A stretch of DNA of 64,000 nt from positions 186,001-250,000 of the forward strand of contig JAHHHR010000003.1 of the NCBI GenBank assembly GCA_019359245.1, written 5' to 3'. Made by a program: the position numbers and the translations under genes. Each line of letters begins with the position of its first letter. Position 1 is the stretch's first letter. Below the pieces are notes generated by a model, which was given only the letters and a program-made list of their open reading frames with translations, made no database searches and was not told the origin of the DNA. Below, in pieces: positions 57,972 through 64,000 of the stretch. The stretch is from Nostoc desertorum CM1-VF14. Lineage in GTDB: Bacteria > Cyanobacteriota > Cyanobacteriia > Cyanobacteriales > Nostocaceae.

Positions 57972-58439
57972 ATGAGTAGCAATCCTGTAACCAGTCAAGA
58001 CATGAAACTCGAAGTTGTGGTGATACCTGTTGCCGATGTCGATCGCTCCAAAGACTTTTACAAAACGTTAGGCTGGCGACTCGATGCTGACTTTCCTGGC
58101 GAGAATGGTTTCCGAGTCGTGCAATTTACCCCGCCTGGATCGCAAGCATCAATCATCTTTGGGAAAGGAGTGTCGTTAGCCGAGCCAGGCTCAGTTCAAG
58201 GCTTATATCTCATCGTTTACGACATCGAAGCAGCCCGTGCCGAACTTGTTGAGCGGGGTGTGGAGGTGAGTGAAGTATTCCACGACATCGGCGGGATCTT
58301 CCACCATGCCGGAACTGAGGGACGAGTACCAGGCCCCGATCCAAAGCGTGGCGATTATGCTTCCTATGCCTCGTTCAGTGATCCTGACGGCAATGGTTGG
58401 ATACTCCAAGAAGTCAGGGTGCGGCTTCCCGGACGGTAA
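57972..58439 (+). CDS. VOC-family protein
   Basis: A 155-residue glyoxalase-fold protein. Module 1: KLEVVVIPVADVDRSKDFYK, GWRLDADFPGENGFRVVQF; module 2: GLYLIVYDIEAARAELVERG and SFSDPDGNGWILQEV. The ligands expected for dioxygenase activity are only partly clear (Glu in WILQEV), so substrate is unknown. A strong ribosome-binding site (AAAGGAGAACAAG) precedes ATG 57972, identical to that of the SDR at 63812. It is the first gene of a run of small redox-type genes. Confidence 0.85.
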   Translation: MSSNPVTSQDMKLEVVVIPVADVDRSKDFYKTLGWRLDADFPGENGFRVVQFTPPGSQASIIFGKGVSLAEPGSVQGLYLIVYDIEAARAELVERGVEVSEVFHDIGGIFHHAGTEGRVPGPDPKRGDYASYASFSDPDGNGWILQEVRVRLPGR

Positions 58440-58608
58440 TGGAACATTGATCGCTTAAGGACAGAAGCGAAGTTCACGACAGAGGTTATGACAAGGAAAT
58501 AGGTGGAGAAGTAGAGGAATGGAGGAGTTACTTATCATCTCCTCTACCTCCTCCGCTATCAACGCAATGTAGTGCCATACTAGCCAACAAGTTTTAGAGG
58601 AGTCACAA

Positions 58609-59550
58609 ATGAAGATTTTTGTTGCCGGGGCAACAGGAGCGATCGGTCGCCCACTACTCGACCAATTACTTGCCAAAGGACACAACGTAATCGCGCTGAC
58701 CCGCTCCCAAGAAAGAGCAGAGTCATTAGCGGCACAGGGAATCGAATCGGCGATCACAGATGTATTCGACGCGGATTCAGTTAAAGCGGCTATTAGCCAG
58801 GCTCAACCGGAGGTGGTGATTGAACAACTCACCGCCTTACCCAAAACTTACAGCCGCGAATCAATGAGTGCAGCAGGGCCTCTGAATACGCGCATTCGGT
58901 TAGAAGGCGGAGCCAATGTGCTGGCGGCAGCACGGGCAGCAGGGGTGCGCCGTTACCTGAGACAGTCGGTCGCCTTCTGGGGAATTCCCGGTGCTGGATT
59001 AGCAGATGAGGAAACACCATTATCGCTTGATGCCTCCCCCGCCGTTGCCGCAGATGCTCGCCTCGTAACTGAGATTGAACACCGTTTATTGGAAACATCC
59101 AATCTCGAAGGAATTGCTTTACGCTATGGTTTCTTCTACGGACCCGGCACCTGGTTCAATCCGGATGGTGATGTAGCGCAACAGGTGCGGCAGCAACAGT
59201 TTCCAATCGTTGGGAATGGTGATGGCGTCTGGTCATGGTTACACATTGAGGATGCAGCGATCGCAACAGTTGCAGCCGCAGAGCAGGGCAATAGGGGTGT
59301 TTATCTGATTGTGGATGATCAGCCTTTAGCGGTGCGTGATTGGCTGCCTGCGTTTGCTCGATCGCTGAATGCTCCACCCCCGCCGCGAGTATCCGTTGAA
59401 GATGCTCTCAAACTAGAGGGGGGTGCAGACATTATTTACTACCAGACTCAGATGCGAGGCGCATCGAATGCCTTGGCAAAACGCGAACTGAATTTTCAGC
59501 CTCGACCGTTGGAATGGATGGTTAACACCGTTGCGGCTCATGCCAATTAA
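58609..59550 (+). CDS. NAD(P)-dependent epimerase/dehydratase-like protein
   Basis: A 313-residue Rossmann protein of the extended SDR family. The dinucleotide loop is MKIFVAGATGAIGRPLLDQL (G-x-x-G-x-x-G), followed by DVFDADSVKAAI and the strand around EVVIEQLTALP. The Y-x3-K of classical SDRs is not evident in the usual place (RYLRQSVAFWG), so it is an atypical member, perhaps acting on quinones or sugars. GGAGTC precedes ATG 58609. It lies between the VOC and a small membrane protein, all on the plus strand, a probable operon. Confidence 0.85.
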   Translation: MKIFVAGATGAIGRPLLDQLLAKGHNVIALTRSQERAESLAAQGIESAITDVFDADSVKAAISQAQPEVVIEQLTALPKTYSRESMSAAGPLNTRIRLEGGANVLAAARAAGVRRYLRQSVAFWGIPGAGLADEETPLSLDASPAVAADARLVTEIEHRLLETSNLEGIALRYGFFYGPGTWFNPDGDVAQQVRQQQFPIVGNGDGVWSWLHIEDAAIATVAAAEQGNRGVYLIVDDQPLAVRDWLPAFARSLNAPPPPRVSVEDALKLEGGADIIYYQTQMRGASNALAKRELNFQPRPLEWMVNTVAAHAN

Positions 59551-59570
59551 CAAGTTAAAGGAAAAGTAAG

Positions 59571-59978
59571 ATGAAGATTGCTCAGTATGGAACAGCGATC
59601 GTCGTTATGCATGTAATCGTTCATGGACTGCACGGCTTCGCGCATAACGAAATCCCAGTTTCCCTTTCTCTGCTTCAGGGTTTGTTTGTAGGTGTTGTGG
59701 TGATATTAGCTCCCATTATTGCAGCCGGTTTACTCTGGACGCCGTTCTACCGCATCGGTAGCTGGCTCTTGCTGGGTTCAATGGCAGGCTCACTCCTTTC
59801 TGCAATTTATAATCATCACTTAGTCATTAGCCCGGATCATGTTTCTCAAGTGTCCTTTGAAGGGTTTGGTTTACTTTTCCAAGTCACCGCTTACCTGATG
59901 TTAATTGTCGATGGATTGGGATGTTGGATTAGTGGATTAGCGTTGAGAACGACCCAGCTACCAGAGAAGGCGATATAA
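59571..59978 (+). CDS. Small four-helix membrane protein
   Basis: A 135-residue integral membrane protein with about four helices: YGTAIVVMHVIVHGLHGFAH (residues ~5-24, His-rich), LLQGLFVGVVVILAPIIAAG, WLLLGSMAGSLLSAIYNHHL and LLFQVTAYLMLIVDGLGCWI. The His residues (H14, H18, H21 and HH near 84) on helices could bind a metal or heme. No family recognised. It starts 20 bp after the preceding Rossmann gene (AAAGGAAAAGTAAG before ATG), so they are co-transcribed. Confidence 0.65.
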   Translation: MKIAQYGTAIVVMHVIVHGLHGFAHNEIPVSLSLLQGLFVGVVVILAPIIAAGLLWTPFYRIGSWLLLGSMAGSLLSAIYNHHLVISPDHVSQVSFEGFGLLFQVTAYLMLIVDGLGCWISGLALRTTQLPEKAI

Positions 59979-60093
59979 GTTTCTGTCAACGGTTTTAACC
60001 ACTATCGTCCCCTACTGTCCCGGTTTGCGTACCACTGTGGGAATGTCATGAGTGAAAAACACGCCTAATCGAAGGTAAGTTCTCGTGTTTTCA

Positions 60094-60277
60094 CCGAAGA
60101 AGCGGAGGAGCAGGGAGCAGGGGGAGCAAGCCCTGGTCTGGAGCCGTGGAGCGGAGTGGAACATGGGTCTGTTCGCGGAGCGTTTCGTAGAAAAGCCCCG
60201 CCATAAAGGGCGCTCTTACTGGGGCGGAGTACAAGCTCGTTTGGTGTTTTCCCCCTTGCTCCCTGCTCCCCTGCCTC
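60094..60277 (+). repeat. Dispersed element with inverted ends, copy B, inserted in a short repeat
   Basis: Starts CCGAAGAAGCGGAGGAGCAG and ends CTTGCTCCCTGCTCCCCTGC plus CTC. It interrupts a sequence that occurs uninterrupted at 61985-62050. The flanks TTTTCA (60088-60093) and TTTTGA (60278-60283) look like a 6-bp target duplication with one change. No transposase gene. Confidence 0.75.
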
Positions 60278-60358
60278 TTTTGACAACTCACGGCGGATGG
60301 CTTAAAACTCAACAACCATAGACTCATCACGAGAAAACTAGAACTAAAGGAGGAATTC

Positions 60359-60943
60359 ATGATTACTGCCAAAATTCTCGCTTTTGCCGGGAGTGTTCGC
60401 CAAGATTCTGTCAACAAAAAACTGGCGAAAATTGCTGTTGAAGGAGCTAAAGCCGTAGGTGCAGAAGTGTCCTACCTGGATTTTCGCGATCTGCCCTTAC
60501 CGCTCTATGATGAAGATTTGGAGGAGGCTGAGGGATTGCCAGAAAATGCCCTCAAGCTCAAGGCCCTCATGAAAGCGCATCAGGGATTCCTCATTGCCTG
60601 CCCAGAATATAACAGTTCGATCACCCCACTGCTGAAAAATGCGATCGATTGGGCATCGCGTCCTGAACCGGACGAACCTTCATTGGTGTGTTTCAAAGAA
60701 AAAGTTGCGGTGTTAATGAGTGCTTCCCCTGGAAATTTGGGAGGCTTACGAGGATTAACTCATGTCCGTTCCATCCTTGGCAACATTGGAGTTCTGGTAT
60801 TGCCAGATCAGCAGGCAATAGGGAACGCTTATCAAGCGTTTGATGAGAATGGCAATTTGAAGGATGAAGCCCAACAGACAAGTATCCTGCAACTTGGCAG
60901 CAAACTCGCAACAGTGGCTGCCAAACTCAATCTCCCTGTCTAA
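60359..60943 (+). CDS. NADPH-dependent FMN reductase-like protein
   Basis: A 194-residue flavodoxin-fold protein. FMN-phosphate loop: ILAFAGSVRQDSVNKKLAKI (S/T-x-R-x-x-S-x-N pattern), then LPLPLYDEDLEEAEGLPENA and the flavin isoalloxazine segment CPEYNSSITPLLKNAIDWAS. Family members reduce quinones, chromate, azo dyes or FMN. A strong AAAGGAGG lies just before ATG 60359. It is part of the redox island but transcribed after a 380-bp repeat-containing gap, so it may have its own promoter. Confidence 0.9.
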   Translation: MITAKILAFAGSVRQDSVNKKLAKIAVEGAKAVGAEVSYLDFRDLPLPLYDEDLEEAEGLPENALKLKALMKAHQGFLIACPEYNSSITPLLKNAIDWASRPEPDEPSLVCFKEKVAVLMSASPGNLGGLRGLTHVRSILGNIGVLVLPDQQAIGNAYQAFDENGNLKDEAQQTSILQLGSKLATVAAKLNLPV

Positions 60944-61113
60944 ACAAAGTAGAGCATTTCAACATTTTTAGACGGTAAAGGTGCGGCTTCCCAGGTTCAC
61001 ACCACCGTGGCTCTTGGTTAAAAAGAAACCTGTTACTTGCCTGAGCAGCATGGTTTCATCGCAACTTGACTGCATCTGGGTATGAAAAATTTCAACAACA
61101 TTGGAGAACAATT

Positions 61114-61398
61114 ATGACTCAAGTAAAACATCCTGCTGATCCAACCCCTCCAACCTTGGAAGGGAAACTGGCTCTGTTACGGAAATTAAGGGATGAATTG
61201 GGCAGCGGTGATACCATTCGTCGCCTCTTTTTTGGCGACCTGGAACCCATTGCCCTTCAACCTGGAGGAGCGAACACGGTCGTTCATCTTTACAACAAAG
61301 CTGATGATGTCACGATTGCCTATTGTTCTTCTTACGATGTATTTCTGGCTGCCCGTCTGGGACGAGTCACCGAATTCGACCCCGCCGAAATCAAGTAG
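61114..61398 (+). CDS. Small hypothetical protein
   Basis: A 94-residue protein from ATG 61114 (MTQVKHPADPTPPTLEGKLA), chosen for the GGAGAACA 8 bp upstream; ATG-like frames to 61066 lack this. Features: a helix LALLRKLRDELGSGDTIRRL, FFGDLEPIALQPG, HLYNKADDVTIAY and SYDVFLAARLGRVTEFDPAE. No membrane segments and no recognised family. It is closely followed by the DUF2721 gene (38 bp gap). Confidence 0.6.
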   Translation: MTQVKHPADPTPPTLEGKLALLRKLRDELGSGDTIRRLFFGDLEPIALQPGGANTVVHLYNKADDVTIAYCSSYDVFLAARLGRVTEFDPAEIK

Positions 61399-61436
61399 AG
61401 ATATGGTTAACGCCTTATCTAAGGGAGCGTGGCATT

Positions 61437-61949
61437 ATGTCGTCAATTGAGGAAGTGACAAAGACAATTGACCTGATCATTGCGCCTGTCGTCATGATCA
61501 CGGCTTGTGCCATCGTGGTAAATGGGTTGATTGTCCGGTACGGTTCCCTTGGCGATCGCCTACGTATCGTCAACCACGAACTGAGCGACTTGCAGGAGTC
61601 CGATCTGGCTCACAATCAAAACAAAGCTCAGAGGTTACAAGAACTTGAATCCCTGCTGAGGGATCTGCTGAGGCACCATCATTTCGTGCATGATGCTCTT
61701 GTTCTTACTTATACTTCCATCCTAGTCTTTATGCTGGATATGCTGGTCATTGCTATAGCAGTCGCCATTAATGCCAATTGGCTATCACAGATGGCACTGA
61801 TAGTCTTTCTGGGCGGAGTTGCCGTTCTATTTGGGGGAATAGTTTTGATTGCCTACGAGCTTCGCACATCTCACTATTCCATTCAATTAGAAGTGAATCG
61901 TATTTGTCGCCTGTGCCGCCACCAACACACCAAACTGGCAGGAAATTGA
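61437..61949 (+). CDS. DUF2721 family membrane protein
   Basis: A 170-residue protein with three helices: N-terminal IDLIIAPVVMITACAIVVNG (residues ~11-30), then after a soluble coiled stretch (RLRIVNHELSDLQESDLAHN) two adjacent ones, YTSILVFMLDMLVIAIAVAI and LIVFLGGVAVLFGGIVLIAY. This N-helix plus charged middle plus paired C-helices layout fits DUF2721. ATG 61437 follows AAGGGAGCGTG; the frame to 61323 upstream is antisense-like junk. Function unknown. Confidence 0.78.
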   Translation: MSSIEEVTKTIDLIIAPVVMITACAIVVNGLIVRYGSLGDRLRIVNHELSDLQESDLAHNQNKAQRLQELESLLRDLLRHHHFVHDALVLTYTSILVFMLDMLVIAIAVAINANWLSQMALIVFLGGVAVLFGGIVLIAYELRTSHYSIQLEVNRICRLCRHQHTKLAGN

Positions 61950-62075
61950 GCTAGGTGCAAAATATTCGCAAAGACCTACGCATTCAATCGAGGGTAAGTT
62001 CTCGTGTTTTCACAACTCACTACGGATAGCTCAAAACTCAACAATCCTGTTCTTTAAATTATCAGAGGTTTTGTC
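61950..62075. other. Empty-site copy of the short repeat that hosts element B
   Basis: At 61985-62050 the sequence GGGTAAGTTCTCGTGTTTTC plus ACAACTCACTACGGATAGCT matches the two halves that flank element B near 60075-60093 and 60278-60316. No gene lies here. Confidence 0.65.
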
Positions 62076-62852
62076 ATGAAAATTGTTGTCATTGGTGGCA
62101 ATGGACTGATCGGTAAGAAGCTTGTCAACAGGCTACGTGAGCGCGGACATGAAACGGTGGCAGCGTCCCCTTCTTCAGGTGTCAACGCTGTTACAGGTGA
62201 GGGGCTGGCTGAGGCGTTAGCGGGTGCCCAAGTTGTTGTCGATGTGACAAACTCACCCTCCTTTGAGGATGCGGCGGTGTTGGAGTTCTTCGAGAAGTCA
62301 ACCCGAAACCTGCTGGCGGCGGAGGCAGACGCGGGTGTGGCTCATCACATTGTAGTATCAATCGTCGGTGCCGATAGCATCCCTGATAGCGGCTATATGC
62401 GTGCAAAAGTCGCTCAGGAAAAGTTGATCCAGTCCGCAACAATACCCTATACAATCGTCCGCGCTACGCAGTTCTTTGAGTTCATTGAGACGATCATCGC
62501 TCAATTCCCCACGGATGGGCAAACGGTTCACTTGCCCCCTGCCTTTATCCAGCCCATCTGGTCAGATGACGTTGTTGACACGCTGGTTGATATCACACTG
62601 GGAGCGCCAGTCAACGGCATTATCGATTTAGCGGGTCCAGATCGGTTTCATTTTGAGGAAATCGTCCGCCAATTCCTGAGTGCAACTCACGACTCACGTC
62701 AGGTAGTTGTGGACAGCCACGCCCGTTACTTTGGTGCAGCGTTGAACGATCAGCTCGTTCCGCAGGGCAACTCGCTCATCGGCTCGACCCGTTTTGAGGA
62801 CTGGCTCAACCGCTCGATCACTCAAAGATCAGCAATGAGAATTCAAGGCTGA
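62076..62852 (+). CDS. NmrA-like NAD(P)-binding protein
   Basis: A 258-residue atypical SDR (NmrA/HSCARG-like). The dinucleotide loop is MKIVVIGGNGLIGKKLVNRL; then ALAGAQVVVDVTNSPSFED, HHIVVSIVGADSIPDSGYMR and the substrate segment IPYTIVRATQFFEFIETIIA. The classical YxxxK is partly kept in GYMRAKVAQEKL. Such proteins bind NADPH and either sense redox state or reduce quinones. It ends with a His/Arg-rich tail. ATG 62076 follows AGAGGTTTTGTC. Confidence 0.85.
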   Translation: MKIVVIGGNGLIGKKLVNRLRERGHETVAASPSSGVNAVTGEGLAEALAGAQVVVDVTNSPSFEDAAVLEFFEKSTRNLLAAEADAGVAHHIVVSIVGADSIPDSGYMRAKVAQEKLIQSATIPYTIVRATQFFEFIETIIAQFPTDGQTVHLPPAFIQPIWSDDVVDTLVDITLGAPVNGIIDLAGPDRFHFEEIVRQFLSATHDSRQVVVDSHARYFGAALNDQLVPQGNSLIGSTRFEDWLNRSITQRSAMRIQG

Positions 62853-63017
62853 CACCGATTGAGTTGAGGACACAAAGTTCAACATCCCGCAACTACTGAG
62901 TTTTGTAATGCTCAACTCAACCTACACCTGCCTAATCCGCGATCGGCTTGATTCAGCATAAGGGCACATCATACGGATTTATATCCACCAGTTTGTATTC
63001 ACGCAAGGAGAACGGAA

Positions 63018-63473
63018 GTGTTTACTAAATTTTTCTCGCGACTTGCATTCATGACTCTCTCCATATTCATAACGTTCTCCATATTCGCAACTCTCCCCGT
63101 ATTCGCAGCTTCAGCCAATGATTTATCTGCTGATAAGTCTAAGGTAACGCTGGTCTTTGATCGCGCCCTTCCTAATGTGCCTGGAAAGAGTATCAAAGGC
63201 TTGCTGGTCGAATATGCACCAGGTGGCTCAACACCCGCACATATCCATGCAGCCTCGGCTTTTGTCTATGCAACCGTGCTTGAAGGTGCTATTCGTAGCA
63301 AAATCAATGATAATCCGGAGCAGGTATATCACGCTGGTGAGAATTTTTTTGAAGTACCTGGCGATCATCATCGTGTCAGCGCAAATGCCAGTAATACTCA
63401 ACCCATGCGTATGCTAGCCGTCTTTGTCGTCGATACCAATGAAGAGAACCTGACCAGATTGGACGACGAGTAA
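63018..63473 (+). CDS. Secreted cupin-domain protein
   Basis: A 151-residue protein with a signal peptide (MTLSIFITFSIFATLPVFAA, residues ~12-31) and a small cupin barrel: LLVEYAPGGSTPAHIHAASA (metal-binding H-x-H), VYATVLEGAIRSKIND and NFFEVPGDHHRVSANA (second His pair). Single cupin domains of this type bind a metal or a small ligand. Start is GTG 63018 with a strong AAGGAG; ATG 63051 would cut into the signal peptide. Exported to the periplasm. Downstream is a gene fragment. Confidence 0.82.
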   Translation: MFTKFFSRLAFMTLSIFITFSIFATLPVFAASANDLSADKSKVTLVFDRALPNVPGKSIKGLLVEYAPGGSTPAHIHAASAFVYATVLEGAIRSKINDNPEQVYHAGENFFEVPGDHHRVSANASNTQPMRMLAVFVVDTNEENLTRLDDE

Positions 63474-63502
63474 AACGTAAAATTACATACAAGGATTTTG
63501 AT

Positions 63503-63663
63503 GTATCGACACTACCGAACTTAGAGCCGGAGACACTCAAGAGCTAGTGAGTTGGGATGGTAACAACATCACTGTTGCCAATATCACTCAACGTTATGTT
63601 CGTGAGCAGGAAAATCCAGAATTACTTCATCACGCAGCTAACAGCCAAGCATATCAGGTCTAA
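63503..63663 (+). pseudogene. 3' gene remnant
   Basis: An open frame without a start (a TGA precedes it) reads DTTELRAGDTQELVSWDGNN, then ITVANITQRYVREQENPELL and HHAANSQAYQV before TAA. It looks like the C-terminal part of a protein, cut at its N-side. I do not recognise the family. Confidence 0.45.
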
Positions 63664-63716
63664 CAAGCTCCCTTCCTGCTGTTTTCCTCCAATCCAAATG
63701 ATTAAGTCGCGTTTTA

Positions 63717-63733
63717 ACTCAAAGAATTTGAGT
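63717..63733 (+). promoter_or_regulatory. Inverted repeat ACTCAA-AGAAT-TTGAGT, candidate operator
   Basis: The second copy of the 6-5-6 inverted repeat seen at 57877, 79 bp upstream of the SDR start. About 120 bp of leader around it, including GTAAATTGAGCGATCGC and the AAAGGAGAACAAG ribosome-binding site, are shared with the VOC gene leader. Confidence 0.5.
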
Positions 63734-63811
63734 GGTGTAAATTGAGCGATCGCAGAAGAATGAAGTTAATCGAGGTGGGCAGCAAGCTCCACCAACCTAA
63801 AGGAGAACAAG

Positions 63812-64000
63812 ATGAAAACGCAGAAAGTGTGGTTCATTACCGGAGCTTCCAGAGGCTTTGGGTTAGAAATTGCCAAAGCAGCCCTGGCAGCAGGCGACCA
63901 GGTAATAGCAACGGTTCGCAGTCAACCCGCACAACTTGCCGCTACCCTGCACGACCACCCGGATCTGTACGTTGTGCAGATGGATGTCACCCAGGAAGAC
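63812..64000 (+). CDS. Short-chain dehydrogenase/reductase, N-terminal part (cut by window end)
   Basis: The first 63 residues of a classical SDR: MKTQKVWFITGASRGFGLEI with the TGxxxGxG cofactor loop, then AKAALAAGDQVIATVRSQPA and VVQMDVTQED, where the D typically contacts the adenine. The gene runs off the window, so the catalytic YxxxK is not visible. A strong AAAGGAGAACAAG lies before ATG 63812, and the whole leader is duplicated from the VOC gene at 57972. Substrate unknown. Confidence 0.85.
   Translation, partial: MKTQKVWFITGASRGFGLEIAKAALAAGDQVIATVRSQPAQLAATLHDHPDLYVVQMDVTQED

Noticed and set aside
57635..57982. A 115-codon minus-strand frame (RNAPRTYPCSATLHAKGKG-like) as a gene
   Set aside because: It lies on the dispersed repeat element, which reads open by composition, and a similar frame occurs on copy B (60091-60417). 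No protein family is recognisable.

Overview
The window looks like chromosomal DNA of a filamentous, probably heterocyst-forming cyanobacterium of the Nostoc/Anabaena group. Evidence: very frequent GCGATCGC (HIP1) octamers, 7-bp short tandem repeats (STRRs), glycosyltransferases resembling the hormogonium-polysaccharide (hps) set, a tocopherol prenyltransferase, a large multi-sensor Ser/Thr-kinase/histidine-kinase and WD40 STAND proteins. The organism assignment is inference from these features; no rRNA gene is present.

Layout. 0-4 kb: three polysaccharide glycosyltransferases (hpsN/O/P-like) and a probably frameshifted membrane protein. 4-10 kb: 1-Cys peroxiredoxin, Uma2 nuclease-fold protein, tandem rhodanese, a DUF6920-type protein, a 2Fe-2S ferredoxin, a 59-residue small protein and tRNA-His. 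10-21.6 kb: tetrapyrrole genes (sirohydrochlorin chelatase-like, cobA, a second cobA-hemD fusion), homogentisate phytyltransferase, TPR proteins, an ethylene-receptor-like hybrid kinase and coaE. 22-36 kb: mixed single genes (USP, solute-binding protein, sugar isomerase-like, secreted WD40, RibD-C/DHFR-like, RodZ-like) with many gene remnants, an AraC regulator broken by one in-frame TAG, and a VOC/DUF4188/double-GNAT group. 36-41 kb: a 1205-residue NB-ARC/14xWD40 STAND protein, convergent with a transaldolase-like protein that lacks the catalytic lysine.

The most notable locus is 42.4-49.1 kb: a two-domain germacradienol/geosmin synthase (geoA), two 469-residue HK97-fold shell proteins with an inserted cyclic-nucleotide-binding domain (Family 2B encapsulins) and a short-chain prenyl diphosphate synthase, all on one strand. 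The arrangement suggests a shell-enclosed geosmin pathway with its own FPP supply. GeoA carries three copies of a PTGLGT motif, one in its linker and two in its C-terminal tail, that are candidate cargo-loading tags. The two shell genes are separated by an array of eight 21-bp repeats, and an unexplained hairpin-rich leader lies upstream of geoA.

50-57 kb: a 2022-residue Ser/Thr kinase-ATPase-GAF-PAS-histidine kinase followed by its likely NarL-type response regulator. 57-64 kb: a tandem island of small redox/detoxification-type genes (DsbA-like, VOC, NAD(P)-binding proteins, FMN reductase, DUF2721, cupin, SDR cut by the window end). Two of these genes share a duplicated leader with a perfect inverted repeat, and the island carries a repeat element visible as both a filled and an empty site.
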